A stretch of 45,023 nt of DNA, from contig QKYT01000608.1 in NCBI GenBank assembly GCA_003550305.1, positions 1 through 45,023 on the forward strand, read 5' to 3'. The translations under genes were made by a program, and so were the position numbers. The notes below the pieces were generated by a model, which was given only the letters and a program-made list of their open reading frames with translations, was not told the DNA's origin and did not search any database. Below, piece after piece: positions 33,948 to 45,023 of this stretch; position 1 is the stretch's first letter; each line of letters opens with the position of its first letter. The DNA comes from Glomus cerebriforme (lineage: Eukaryota; Glomeromycota; Glomeromycetes; Glomerales; Glomeraceae).

Positions 33948-35885
33948 ATGGCAACATTAAAATTTAATATTTTACGTTCAATAATAAAATATCTTTTTTC
34001 AAATTCAGTTCAAATGAGATGTATAAGCAGTAGTATAAATCAAACTTTTCCTAATTGCAATGGACTGTATCATTGTAATATACCTATTTACCAAAATTTT
34101 GCAAGTAGGATTTATTGTACCTTTTGCAGTTAATTTTTTATCAAAAATTTATTAATAAACTACAAAAAAATTTTTTGAACTTATTACTTATAGGATCTGC
34201 CCCGTCACTAGGATCAGTTTTTCTTCTAAATCAAAAGGTAAAAAAGAAATTGTTTTTATTCAAAGCTATTCAAAGACTTTATTTAAAATCAATATATATA
34301 TATATATTTTTTTAGCGATCTTTTCATGCAACAGGTATGCGTTTAATTCATTTGCTTCGAATTTTACAAATATTTTCCATATTAATTATATTGATTTTTA
34401 TTATCATAGAGCCTTCTAGACAACATAAAAAGGATTATTATGAACTTTTAGGTGTCGATAAAAAAGCTTCTCAGTCCGAGATCAAGAAGGCATATTATAG
34501 TGTACGTAAAATAATTTTGCTATTTCAAAGGATACTTAATATATACAATAGTATGATTTATTTTTTTTCATGTAGCTTGCGAAAAAGTTCCATCCTGATA
34601 CAAATAAAGATCCTACATCAAAGGAAAAGTTTGTACAAATTCAGGAAGCATATGATGTAATTATAATCTTTTTTTTTTTTTTTGTTCTAAAATATATATT
34701 ACTAACATTATAATTATTATTAAAGGTACTAAGTGATGAAGAGAAAAGAGCGCAATATGATCAATTTGGAACATCGTTTGCAGGTTTGTCTTTATGTTTG
34801 TTTTGTTTAAAGTTTTATATTAAAAGATTTTAACAAATTATCTTTCTTTTGTCTAGAAGGTGGTCCAACCGGAGCAGGTGGATTTCCAGGTGGAGCAGGA
34901 TTTGAAGGATTTGGTGGATTTGGTAATCCTGCAGATTTTTTTGATATTTTTGAAGGATTTGGTAGAAGATCAAGAGGAACCGGATTTGGACAACAATATG
35001 CAACTGGATCGAATATAGAAGTAGGATTAAATATACCATTCATGGAAGCAATTAAAGGGACAACGAAAACTATTATGGTGGAATCGATTACATCATGTAA
35101 ATCATGTAAAGGAACCGGATCTAAAGGAGGCAAAAAGGATACATGTAAAACATGTAATGGCACTGGAATACAATTTATACAAATTAATTCTGGATTTCAT
35201 ATGCAAACTACATGTACTGCGTGTGGTGGTAAAGGTACTAAAATACCTGCTGCAAATCTTTGTCCTGCTTGTGCTGGTCAAGGACAAGTCAAAGAACGAA
35301 AACATGTTTCAGTTCCAATTCCTCCAGGTAAGTGAAAGCTTATTTAGATGTATTCTAATAAATCTGGAGAAACATATTCATTTACTTCTTTAATAGGAGC
35401 TGAAGATGGAGTTACACTTCGTATTCAGAGGCAAGGAAATATGCCACTTGGTAGTGAAGGAATTCCAGGAGACTTATATGTTAGATTACAAGTTGCGCCA
35501 CATGAAATATTTAAACGACAAGGGTTAAATATTCATGTTGATGCAACCATTCCATTTCACACTGCTATATTGGGAGGTTATATACGAGTACCTACTATAG
35601 ATGGAAATGTTGAACTTAAAGTTCCTCCGGGTGCTCAGCCTGAACAACAAGCTCGTATGAAAAAGCGTGGCATACAACAAGCGAATAGTAGTTATCGTGG
35701 TGATCAGATTGTTACTTTTAAAGTTACTTTACCAAAGTAAGAAAAATCCAAAGATTCTTATTTTTTATTTAATTTTAGTTAATTTAATAATTTTTTTTCT
35801 TCGATTTTATAGAACACTTACATCTAAACAACGTGAATTAATTGAACAGTTTGCATCTATATCTGAGGAAAATAAATTTAAATAG
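33948..35885 (+). CDS. MDJ1: Mitochondrial type I DnaJ/Hsp40 (MDJ1/DNAJA3)
   Basis: Nine exons join in frame to 444 residues. The amino terminus ([20 protein letters not shown]...) looks like a mitochondrial targeting peptide. The J domain has [20 protein letters not shown], the HPD triad in KKFHPDTN, and [11 protein letters not shown] Gly/Phe-rich linker follows ([20 protein letters not shown]). The zinc domain holds all four CxxCxGxG-type repeats: [24 protein letters not shown] and CPACAGQG. The carboxy-terminal substrate domain has [20 protein letters not shown] and the usual [11 protein letters not shown]. It is the J-protein partner of mitochondrial Hsp70 in the matrix. The [15 protein letters not shown] junction uses a 19-nt exon (34316-34334). 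The 3' end faces SEC66, 70 bp away. Confidence 0.93.
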
Positions 35886-35955
35886 TTCATTATTATTCTT
35901 TGAATAACTAAGCTATTATTAATCAATATTGTAATCTAATATTAATCTTTCTTCC

Positions 35956-36753
35956 TTATTTCTTTTTACTTTTCCCTTTAGAATCTTTTCCTTTCTTCTT
36001 TTCAGATTCTTCTTCCATTTTTAATAATTCTTCTTCAGCTTTTTTTCTTTCCTTTTCTAATTTAGCCTTTTCTCTTTTTTCATTTTCAGCCTCCTCAATT
36101 TTTTCTCTTACTTCTCTTTTCTTAAAATCTTTTTCTTCTTTTTCTTTTAATTCTTTAATTTGATCAGCAATTTTTCTATGTTTTTCATGCTGAACCATTT
36201 CATTAGCAGTATGAAAAATGGTTTGTCCCCAATCTTTTTTAAAAGTCTCAGCTTCTCGAGTGACTTCCATAATATCGTCTTGAAGTTCTCGTTCAGCTAC
36301 TAAAAAAGAATTCCATAATTCATCACCCACAGCACCTTTCTGTACTAAAGAATGGAGAGCTGGACGATCTTCCCTAAGTTTCATTGCCCTTTCAACATCT
36401 GTCATAGCTCTACGCAATAATGCAGATTTTAATTGTAATTCAGTAGCAGGAGGATCAGCTTGTAGTAGAGAAATATAAGTATCTAGAGTTGTGTGTTCGG
36501 GAAACCATGGTATATTAGGCATCGACGCTAAAAATTACAATAAATTTCGGAAGGAAAATTTTTTTAAAAAAAAATTAATAGATTTATTCATAAATTGATT
36601 AATAAAAACTAAAAAAAAAACTTATCAATATTTTGTAATAATATTATTAAATAATACAATACCAGCCTTTCGCCTACGCCATATGTAAGAAAATGTGTTC
36701 ATCACAAATAACATTCCCCCTACATAGATAGTAGTAATCACCCATGACGACAT
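35956..36753 (-). CDS. SEC66: ER translocation subunit SEC66 (Sec71)
   Basis: Two exons (36753-36663 and 36527-35956) give 220 residues. Exon 1 encodes a single membrane anchor, MSSWVITTIYVGGMLFVMNT, followed by WRRRKA. Exon 2 begins with the SEC66 signature PWFPEHTTLDTYISLLQ. Then come ALLRRAMTDVERAMKLREDR, ALHSLVQKGAVGDELWNSFL and a coiled, very Lys/Glu-rich tail (KKKGKDSKGKSKKK). Sec66 belongs to the Sec62/Sec63 complex for post-translational import into the ER. The start is the ATG before the anchor; without exon 1 the protein would lack its membrane segment. Confidence 0.85.
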
Positions 36754-37463
36754 GATTGTAAGAACTTTAAAATAGTTTAATATCTAGTTAAAATATAGTA
36801 GATAAAATTTTTTTGAATAAAGTTCAAAGATAAATTTTTTTTTTTTTGATATGAAATATTTTGTCACGTCAAAAATTTACTCATTTTGATTGGATTGTGT
36901 TACATGACTTCAAATTGCAAAATTTCACACGGCGTGAAGATCCTGTAATTTAATACGAGTTCTTTTTTAAGAAAATCAATGGTACATCAAATAAAAGAAT
37001 ATGAACTTGATTAAAAATGCCGAGATTGTGTGGTATTGGCAATAATATAAAGGTTTGCTTTGCTGTAAAGGCAAAAGTTGAATTGGCACATGATTTAAAT
37101 CTGTGAATTAAGAAAATCAAAACCATGTAAATTCCTTACAGTAATATAATTTTTTTAATTATGCTTCTTTGTAAAATGACGTGATAGCATTAGCATGTAA
37201 GCATGTAAGGGCGAACTAAGTTTGTGGTCATCTCGGTGAAGGCTCAAAAATGAGTTAGCTACTTCGATCGGTAACTCGGATGGATTACACCAACCAATAA
37301 AATTTGTACCCCGCAAAAATGCTGAGTTTGTCCTTTTGAAGAAATAACGTACAGCCAATTTAATCACCCGTCTACAAGTACCGGGTCTGATACTCTGATA
37401 TTTTCATCGCCTGATCAAATAAATTAGTATATTTGGCGTAGATAGACGTGTAAAAATGACATC
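36754..37463. promoter_or_regulatory. Intergenic region between divergent SEC66 and AP endonuclease genes
   Basis: About 710 bp separate the two start codons. A TTTGTCACGTCAAAAA word (near 36861) and ACACGGCGTGAAG (near 36928) are the only non-AT-rich motifs noticed. An open frame on the minus strand (37367-37155) has no support as a gene. Confidence 0.4.
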
Positions 37464-38908
37464 ATGATAAATTCGATAAATTCGCGAACCTTTCCTTCCA
37501 ACATTTTCAAAATTTTTAAAATATCTTTTCAAAATATGAGTAGAAAACACAAAAATACTAACACAATAGAAAAGTATTTAAGTCAAGGCAATGATGGAAC
37601 TAATAGTTCTTCAGGAAGTGGTACGCGTCCAACTAAAAAAGCTAAGAATGACAAAACTGAGAAGCCTAAAACAATTAACACTCCAACCGAAAAAGCTACG
37701 GACGACAAAACTGAGAAGCTTGAAGCTGTTTCTCAACATGATGATACTTCAATACCTACTAACACGAAAATGCCAGAAAGTTTATTTTTTGAAAAACGAG
37801 AGGGAACTATAAAACTCGCTTCTTGGAACGTTAGCGGGTTAAAAGCTGCTCTGAAAAAAGTTAAACGCGTTTCTTTATCTTTTAATATATAAATTGAACA
37901 TGATATTTGAAAATAATATTTATTGATCTATGGCTTATTGATTAATAGGGGTTCAGGACTTACGTTGAAGCAGAGGACGCTGATATTTTGTGTCTTCAAG
38001 AGACAAAAGTCGACAAAGAAATTGATGATGTAGTTAGTAATAAGAAATATAAATATCGTTGGTGGGGTTTTGATGATAAAAAAGGATACGGTAAGTTATT
38101 ATGTATAAGTGAATAAAGTTTGTGTTTAAATAGCCGTTTTGATGCCTCATTTTTTTTTTATTCATTTAGCCGGGACAGCTGTTTTTTCAAAGATTGAACC
38201 AATTACTATTTCATATGGTCTTTCTACACATCCAAATCCTGAAGTTACTAAAGGTCGCGTTATTACATTAGAATTTGAAACATTATACTATGTAGCATGT
38301 TATGTTCCTAATGCCGGCGAGAAACTTGTAAGATTGAAAGAAAAAATAATTTGGGATGAAGCTATGGAAAAATACTTGAGACAACTTGATGAAACGAAAC
38401 CAGTGATTTGGGCTGGGTAATGATAAATTTATTTTTTAAAATCAATAACTAATTTATTCTATATTAATCGACGTTTCCTTATCGTATAACGTTTATATAG
38501 GGACTTGAATGTTGCGCATAAACCAATTGATTTAACGAGACCTAAAACTAATCAAAAGTAATTTTAAGTTAATGCTTTATAAAACTTTTACATGATTAAC
38601 ATGTCAATTTACTTTATTATAGGACTCCAGGTTATACACCAGAGGAAAGAGCAGATTTCGAAAGAATTTTGAATGGAGGAGAAAAAAAATTTATTGATAC
38701 TTGGAGACACTTCCATCCAAATACTGAAGGCTATTATACTTATTATTCTTATCGCTTTCAATGTCGTTCTAAAAACATCGGTTGGCGTTTAGATTATCAT
38801 GTTGTTAGTGAAAGGATCTTAGACAGAGTAATTGAAAGTGAAATTCGGTCGAATGTATATGGAGCAAGTGATCACGTGCCAATTGTCATGGTTATTAAAA
38901 ATTTGTAA
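37464..38908 (+). CDS. APE1: AP endonuclease 1 (exonuclease III family)
   Basis: Five exons (37464-37859, 37949-38090, 38170-38416, 38501-38557, 38623-38908) join in frame to 375 residues. The catalytic core has LASWNVSGLKAAL (Asn), ILCLQETKVD (metal Glu), AGTAVFSKI, GDLNVAHKPIDL (Asp and Asn), DTWRHFHPNTEGYYTYYSY, NIGWRLDYHVVS (Asp) and SDHVPIVMVI (His). All key residues of class II AP endonucleases are present. The enzyme cuts DNA 5' of abasic sites in base excision repair. The first 24 residues (MINSINSRTFPSNIFKIFKI) are basic and hydrophobic and could target mitochondria. A second in-frame ATG (37536, MSRKHKNTN) would give a nuclear form with the Lys-rich tail KKAKND. A broken copy lies at 21166. 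Confidence 0.95.
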
Positions 38909-39454
38909 AAACTTATGGGTAGATAGCACTTTTTATTCTTAGATATGTGAAACCAAATTATTTGGTGATTTTTTTTCTAATAGTTTTAATATGAAACATG
39001 TAAATTTTCTGCTAATCCTTTAAGCGCCACATTATTTGATATCCAAAATAAGGTAATAAAGTATAACAGATCAACAGTATGTATTATAAATTCGATTTTT
39101 TTTTTCTATATCAAAAAATTTTATGCTTCAGCAAAAAAAAAAAGTGTCCCTCAATACTGCACCACTCGGATTCTTTTATTTGTATTAAGATAAAAAGAAC
39201 CAATTTTCTTAAATTTATGTGATAAAGGAAATTTGATGCTTCTTATACTATAAAATAGTACATATTTATTTGAATCATTTTGAATTTGAAAAATCCAATA
39301 TCTATTTATAACTTTATATAAATAATTTAGAATGACTTTCGGAAAAAATTGATTTCATTCTCTATTTTATTCGAAGAAAATTTCTTTATTTCCATTTAAA
39401 ATTGATTGAACGTATAGTTAGTTATTATTAGGTATATAATAGTAGCCGAAATTA
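38909..39454. other. Intergenic region between convergent genes
   Basis: AT-rich 3' flanks of the AP endonuclease and RBR ligase genes. No gene or repeat is seen. Confidence 0.5.
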
Positions 39455-40369
39455 TTAACTATTTCTACTGCATGTAGGCTGATGAGTAGGATGTTTGTTT
39501 AAACATCTAATAAAGAATAAAATAAAATTGTTAAAATTTTTTTTTTAATAATTTATTGACATATACTTGACAGCAATTATTCAATTTTTTGATTTGATAT
39601 ATAAATATAATAAATACTTACAGCCAACAAAATTGATAGTTACACTTAGTACAAGTTATATGATCACAACCACCATTTTTCTCAATAGGTATAGAACATC
39701 CAGGACATCTCTTTGTTTCTCGTGAAATATAATCTATAGTAGCAAAATCTGAATGTTTCATATTTTCATCATATTCTTTACAAGTTTGATCTATATGCCA
39801 GATAACTTCGTGAATATAACACGATTGTGAACCACAACTTTCACAAGTCACAACTGGAGCTTTATCTTAATATTGAAAAGAGAGATAGAATGTTATTAAA
39901 ATTATTTTAAATAAAGAAATTATAAAATCTCTAATAAATACCTTTCCCTAAGTGGATTTGTCCAGCTCCACAAGGAGCTTTGCACCATCTGAATTCCGGG
40001 ATCTTTTGAATCGCAAGTTTGTAAGCGAGTTCATCATAGCTGAAAATTAAAAAAATAAAATTTTGAACATTTTGATACATCCATTCCATTTAGAGATGTT
40101 ATAAAAAAAAAAAATAATAATTGGATATTGTACTTTTCAAAGATTTCGTCTGTTGCAATATTTTTAATATCATGTCTTTCCATTATCTTCTTACATCCTT
40201 TCGTAGGACAGGGAATTTCAAGGATTTGTTTTTCATTGCTAAAACTTTTAATGTGATTATTAACACATTCCACACAAACAACAGCTCGATGAGAACATTT
40301 TGAAGTTATTTTACGAAAATCTCTATCTTCAGTTTCGTAACAAATGGTACATTCAAACATATCAGACAT
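39455..40369 (-). CDS. Compact RING-between-RING (RBR) E3 ubiquitin ligase
   Basis: Four exons (40369-40134, 40039-39942, 39865-39622, 39506-39455) join in frame to 209 residues. RING1 has FECTICYETEDRDF, CSHRAVVCVECVNNHI and IPCPTKGC. The IBR region has CKAPCGAGQIH, VTCESCGSQSCYIHE and CKEY. RING2 reads KRCPGCSIPIEKNGGCDHIT, then CTKCNYQFCWLC. The Cys in GGCDH matches the thioester-forming residue of HHARI and parkin. The last 17 codons are in a separate small exon; without it the protein would stop at FCWL and lose the final RING2 Cys. RBR ligases take ubiquitin from an E2 onto that Cys, then onto the substrate. The protein is little more than the RBR core, with no extra targeting domain. 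It is head-to-head with the tandem ubiquitin-like gene at 41049. Confidence 0.88.
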
Positions 40370-40435
40370 ATTTAATCAAAATGTTTGTTTAATTGATATC
40401 AAATACGAGTGAGAAAAATATTTTAATTAAAAAAT

Positions 40436-40470
<35 letters not shown>

Positions 40471-41048
40471 TAAGTTTACATCAAAAAAATAATGACTATT
40501 TTAATCACACAATAACAACCATTTAGGCTTCTTACATAGGAATGAACCACAGAATCTCCAGAATCGAGGAATTTCCATAAAATTTAAGATAATAAAATCA
40601 TCATCTATTATTAGATAAGTAACTTAAATCTATTTTTCTTTGTTTTATTTTGTACAAAACAAAAATAATCTATTATTCTTTGTTATTTTTAAAAATTTTT
40701 AATAGAATGAAATTTCCAGATTAAAACCAAATATTACCAAATATATTGATCATTAAGAGAAATGAACTAGATAGAAATTAGAAATTAAACTATCAAAATC
40801 CGAAATTCATTTGTTTATCTATTCCAAATTTTAACAAAGACATTATCTAAACAGGTTGTGTTTCTACAGATTTTTCATGGAATACGAGACTTTAAATAAA
40901 ATCCGATTTCTCTTGTCAATAATTCTTCAGAAGTAAATTTGTATTTTTTTTCTCTGTAACAATCAAAAAATAATAATAATAAAAATAAAATAAAGAAAAT
41001 TTCTCAATAAATTTATTCTTTTTTCTATATTAAACAATTAAAAAAAAA
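40370..41048. promoter_or_regulatory. Shared upstream region of the RBR ligase and tandem ubiquitin-like genes
   Basis: This 679-bp stretch separates two divergent start codons. It contains a run of about 28 A near 40436-40463, which may act as a nucleosome-excluding element, and otherwise AT-rich sequence. No gene is seen. Confidence 0.5.
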
Positions 41049-41531
41049 ATGATAAAATTCCCGGTTTATCTTCAACTTGATGAAAAAATGCGAATCTCAC
41101 TTGAGATTTGCTCTGACGATACCATTTCTCAAGTGAAGAAAAAAATAGAAAAGTTACTCCAAGTTAAACCCGATAATCAAGAATTATTTCTCGGTAGTAA
41201 ACAACTTAAAGATAATCTCAAAGTGAGCGATTACAAAATTGGTTCAGATGAAAAACTTAGGCTTGTTCGAAAGGCTGAAGGTGGTATACAAGTGTTCATT
41301 CAAGATACTGTTCCAACAGCAACTAAAAACTCAACCGCTATTCTCATCAATCCTTCCAGTACTGTACTTGATTTGAAAAAAAAGTATAATGAAAGGAAAG
41401 GTTTCCCAATAGGACATCAGAGACTTATATTTAAAGGCAAACAGTTGGAAGATGATAAAAAATTGTCAGATTATAAAATCAAACACGAGTCAAGTATTCA
41501 TCTTGTTGCAAGATTGCCTGGAGGTTTTTAA
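41049..41531 (+). CDS. Tandem two-domain ubiquitin-like protein ending Gly-Gly-Phe
   Basis: A single exon of 160 residues. Domain 1 (about 1-76) has [40 protein letters not shown] and [10 protein letters not shown]. Domain 2 (about 77-160) has [40 protein letters not shown] and [13 protein letters not shown]. Each keeps the ubiquitin pattern: helix, LIFxGKQLED, LxDYxI and xxLVxRLxGG. The protein ends in Gly-Gly plus one residue, as in polyubiquitin and SUMO precursors, so a protease could expose a conjugatable Gly-Gly. The first domain also ends in Gly-Gly (EGG). The layout is like FAT10 and ISG15, which are animal modifiers; descent from them is not implied. A divergent copy without Gly-Gly lies at 12773. 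Conjugation is inferred only. Confidence 0.85.
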   Translation: MIKFPVYLQLDEKMRISLEICSDDTISQVKKKIEKLLQVKPDNQELFLGSKQLKDNLKVSDYKIGSDEKLRLVRKAEGGIQVFIQDTVPTATKNSTAILINPSSTVLDLKKKYNERKGFPIGHQRLIFKGKQLEDDKKLSDYKIKHESSIHLVARLPGGF

Positions 41532-42368
41532 TTATATATATATATATTCGTATTTTAAGTCGGCGAAAATTCAGAATTTATGATTTTAAGTTTGTGTAAT
41601 CACACATTTTTTTTAATTTTAAAATAAAATTTTATTCGTAATTGTAAAGTCGGCTCGAATTTGATGACCGCATTTGTGTAATACTTTTTACGTGACTATG
41701 AACAAAAACTATTCGACATTCAGATATTCGAATAACATTACTGTCAGATTCTATTCAAAAATCTTCAAAATAAAATAAACAAATTCATAGATATTTGCAT
41801 TTGGGCAAATCAGGTTTCGTTTATACTGTTAAAAGATCATGTCATTCGTTATATTTTTATAAATAATATTCGGCCTAACTAAATATTGTTAAAATCGATA
41901 CTACGTTGAAAATCCACTATATTAAAAATTCAGTAAATCAAAAAGACGAGCCGATCGAGTCCAATGTGAAGATACAAGATTACGGTATATAAATTATGTA
42001 ATAACTACCCCTTCGGATCAATCACATGATTTATTCTAAATATGACTCATTCTGTGAGTTACGAAATCATGCAATTTTATTTTATTAATTTTATAAAAAT
42101 GTGAATATTATTTAAACTTAAAGCACTTGATTTTGATCTACTGTCTATCTATTAATTAAAATTGCTCGGCATTCGGAAACTATTAACATTTTAAGTGCAA
42201 TACTAATTCTTTTACTATTATTTTATTATTATTAAAAATGAAGAATTCAAGAATTTTAAATTTCAAACTTTATATGTTTTTTCCAGTCTTGCTCTTGTAA
42301 ATTTTTTTTCTTTGCATTTAACGAATACATTTAGCATAAACATTTAGCATATACATATAAAAAAGAAG
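41532..42368. other. Intergenic region
   Basis: AT-rich, with no gene seen. It holds the 3' flank of the ubiquitin-like gene (with TATATATATATA just after the stop) and the upstream region of the receptor gene. Confidence 0.5.
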
Positions 42369-44120
42369 ATGCCATCTACGAAAAGTCTAACTATGCTATG
42401 GCTTATCATAATTCTTACAATATATTCATTATCATCACTAGCGTTAGCACAAAACGATACTTCAAATACTTCAGATAATATACTCGCTTTAATATCAGAA
42501 AACAATTGTCCACCACCTCTTATAGTTAGAGATCCAAATGGACTTATTGATCCCTCTCAAAATTGCTTAAACAATTGTTGTCTTGCTTGTCCTTTTCCAA
42601 ATAACTTTTATGAAAAGAAAAAAATTGAAACAACCTATAAAGTCTTTGCAGTAATTGGAATTATTTCTTTTTTCTTGATGATCTTACTTTGTGTCTTTTT
42701 TATGATATTTCCAAGTCAAAAACAAAATCATTTGGCAAAGCTATTATTATTCCCTCTTGCTTTGAGCGTTATGATTTTTGAAGGATCTGAATTCTTCACT
42801 TTAAACCAACAACAAAGTCAGGTAAATACATAATGAAACAAATAAAAACGTGAATCATAAACTTTAACGTTATACATTTCATAGTGTCTCGACCCAATTA
42901 CCGCTGCAATTCCTAAAAAGAATCGGTATTGCACTGCTCAAGGTATAATTACGATATTAACGGCTTTACACTTTCTTACCTTTATTTATCGATATATATA
43001 TATGTTTACTTATATGTGTTGTTTTTTGAATTAGCATTTTTCACACTTAGCGGAGCATACGCAACAGCAAGCTATTCCGCTCTTTTAATGGTGCATTTAC
43101 ATTTAGTGAGGATCATTAATTATAACTTTAAGGTTGTTTTCAATTATTTAAATTTATTATTCATCGTTAATTTTTTTTTTAAGATATCGGTATGGCGATC
43201 AGAATTTGTAACGAAAAGAATAAAAATATTTCATGCTTTAATCTTTGGAAGTTCATTGGCAGCATTTTTATTTCCTTATTTTTCGAATAATATTCAATCA
43301 TCATCGAACATATGTTTCATTTCTTTGGATGCAGCTCCTTCGTATTTTTTCTTTTTATCTTTTATTTATATTGCATTCGCTGCTCATTTAACAACCTTTA
43401 TACATATGGTTCACGTAAGTAATCTCCTTCTTTCTTTGATCTTATTCCTTTTTTTTTTTTTTTTTAAAAAAAAAAAATCATATTGATATAATTCGTAAAT
43501 ATTAGGTTACGCTTAAATCGAATCGACATTATTCAGTCATGTCAAGTTTATCAAAACTCGAAGCAGAAAGACAATTGATTTACTTAATAACAATCTTTAA
43601 AATGCAATGGCGGGCATTATTAGGAGCTTTATTAATGTTGGTTATATACGTATTAAATTGGTATTTTTACGTTTTTAAGCTTAGATCATCAAATAGTGCA
43701 ATTTTAACAAATTCATGGGTTATAGATTGGTTAACCTGTTTATATAATAAAAGGGATCAAAATTCTTGCGTTGCTATTGCAGACGTACCGAGTTACGGTT
43801 ATATAGTCACATTATTATTCTTTAATAGGACGGCAGGAATATTGATTTTCATAATATTTGCTGCTAAAAAATCAATTTTATTAGAAGCTTATGATTTTAT
43901 TAGAGGGAAATCAAGAAGTACAAGTGTATCATTTTTTGAAACGGAATCAGGGTTTCGTTCTACAAGGGGTAGTATAAGAAGGTATAGTACTGCTGAAAAT
44001 GGAATAATAACCTCTTCAGAAGGTATAAAAGCGGGAAATAGTATAGGACGAAATCGAAATGATATTAGGAGTGATCCAATTTCTANGAAATTTTCACAAA
44101 AGGAAAAAACTTTGACATGA
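42369..44120 (+). CDS. Frizzled/Smoothened-like seven-helix receptor without cysteine-rich domain
   Basis: Five exons (42369-42821, 42885-42942, 43035-43105, 43184-43414, 43506-44120) join in frame to 475 residues. A signal peptide (LWLIIILTIYSLSSLALAQ) is followed by a short extracellular part with Cys residues (NNCPPPLIV, NCLNNCCLACPFPNNFYEKK). Seven hydrophobic segments follow, including VFAVIGIISFFLMILLCVFF, LLLFPLALSVMIFEG, GAYATASYSALLMVH, FGSSLAAFLFPYF, YFFFLSFIYIAFAAH, LLGALLMLVIYVLNWYFYVF and YIVTLLFFNRTAGILIFIIF. The cytoplasmic tail is Ser/Thr/Arg-rich. The CC.ACPFP..FY block before helix 1 is typical of fungal Frizzled/Smoothened-like proteins that lack the Wnt-binding domain. The ligand is unknown. 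Position 44086 is an undetermined base inside the tail. Confidence 0.78.
44086..44086. other. Undetermined base (N)
   Basis: One N falls in a codon of the receptor tail (ANG: Lys, Arg, Thr or Met). It does not break the frame. Confidence 0.95.
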
Positions 44121-44800
44121 ATTCACAAACTATCTTTTTATTAAGAAATTCAAATTTTATCACGTCACAAAAATCAAAAGTTTGGATCGTTATTTCATGA
44201 ACATTATATATAGTTTATTAAAGGGAGCTTATATTTTTATTTTTTATTTTTGATTCAATTATAATTTATTATCAAATATGGGAATTACACATTTATTATT
44301 ATTATATATATATATAAATAAAGGTTATTTCTCTTTTTCATTAAATAAAACTTTTCAGTAAATAGTTGTCATAATAATATGAAGCTTTTAGTAATTTTAT
44401 GTCAAATACATACAAACATACGAACAAAAAAATTTAAATCATACTATACTGAAATTCGATACATCGAAAATGAGGTCCCTTTATGCAAAATGCTGTACGT
44501 ACTAATTATTATTTTATAAGCTTTATTTGTATCAGTACTCAGTAGGCCGATCAAAATTAAAAAGAATATCCCACACGCAAAACAATACGATCAACTTTGT
44601 CAAAAACGGAAGAATGCATTGTTACACCATAATTATATTATTTTGCTATAAAAAGGAGGTTCTCTCTTATTAGAATTTATCGAAACATAATTACGTTACA
44701 CTTTCTTCTCCTTTTTTTTTTCGTTTTAAACTATCTGTTGAAAAAAAAAATTTACTTAATTTAATTATCTTAATTGTTCTATCTAATCTAAAAGATTACA
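44121..44800. other. Intergenic region
   Basis: 3' flank of the receptor gene and 5' flank of the SAM-domain gene. A TATATATATATA run lies near 44305. No other feature is seen. Confidence 0.5.
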
Positions 44801-44957
44801 ATGACTCAAATTCATATTTCCCCAATGGAAAGTGTTCCTTCATCACCTAACGTAGAAAATCGTATTACTTTTGAAAGTGTTCGTCAATGGAAGTTTGAAC
44901 AAGTTTCTTATTGGTTACAAGAAAATAATTTTAAGGAATATCAAAAATTGTTTGCTG
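44801..44957 (+). CDS. First exon of a SAM-domain protein (partial, cut by the window end)
   Basis: ATG 44801 opens MTQIHISPMESVPSSPNVEN, and the exon ends at a GTAATT donor after LFAG at 44957. The stretch WKFEQVSYWLQENNFKEYQK is the first half of a sterile alpha motif: Trp at the start, then VxxWLxxxxFxxYxxLF. Fungal SAM domains near the amino terminus are found in Ste11- and Ste50-like signalling proteins, among others, but the rest of this gene lies outside the window. The identity therefore remains open. The remaining 66 bp are intron. Confidence 0.65.
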
Positions 44958-45023
44958 GTAATTAATTGAAATTCTTAATTTAATTTAATGTATATATATA
45001 ATATATATATATATATTTTTTAA

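Noticed and set aside
37155..37367. 70-codon minus-strand open frame between SEC66 and AP endonuclease
   Set aside because: No conserved motif and it lies in a divergent promoter region.

Overview
The window looks like nuclear DNA of an arbuscular mycorrhizal fungus (Glomeromycotina, most like Rhizophagus). This is an inference from several things: very AT-rich DNA, genes split by many short GT-AG introns, a Frizzled/Smoothened-like receptor without a cysteine-rich domain, FAR1/MULE-type transposon debris, and a large decayed family B DNA polymerase. No database search was possible. All exon models were built by eye, from open frames, splice signals and protein family conservation.

Layout. 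Positions 1-7300 are accessory DNA: a possible 3' gene end, a decayed family B DNA polymerase (minus strand, about 250-3360) split by a fold-back insertion, a small Cys-rich ORF diverging from it, repeats with a TA-flanked MITE (5078-5400), and FAR1/MULE remnants. Positions 7539-12253 hold a head-to-head pair: the mitochondrial Fe-S factor NUBPL/IND1 and acylaminoacyl-peptidase. A two-domain ubiquitin-like gene without a terminal Gly-Gly follows (12773-13234). Positions 13.3-19.2 kb are gene-poor, with a long inverted repeat (14110-14630), a coiled-coil gene remnant, degenerate repeats and a poly(A)-tailed retroposed unit with 11-bp target duplications (17441-18161).

From 19.2 to 31.96 kb come a NUDT7/8-like Nudix hydrolase with a hydrophobic tail, an intron-retaining AP-endonuclease pseudogene, a UGO1/SLC25A46-like carrier, an unidentified gene head-to-head with CPSF2, CPSF2 itself, an unidentified two-exon gene and an HDHD2/LHPP-like HAD phosphatase. 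After an AT-rich desert (32.0-33.9 kb) come a mitochondrial DnaJ (MDJ1 type), SEC66, intact AP endonuclease 1, a compact RBR E3 ligase, a tandem ubiquitin-like protein ending in Gly-Gly-Phe, the Frizzled-like receptor, and the first exon of a SAM-domain gene at the right edge.

The most interesting points are: the tandem-ubiquitin-like gene head-to-head with a minimal RBR ligase, with a Gly-Gly-less paralogue 28 kb away; the paired local duplication of both the ubiquitin-like and AP-endonuclease genes; the decayed polymerase with all its motif blocks; two fold-back elements that share an internal palindromic module; and two inferred GC-AG introns.
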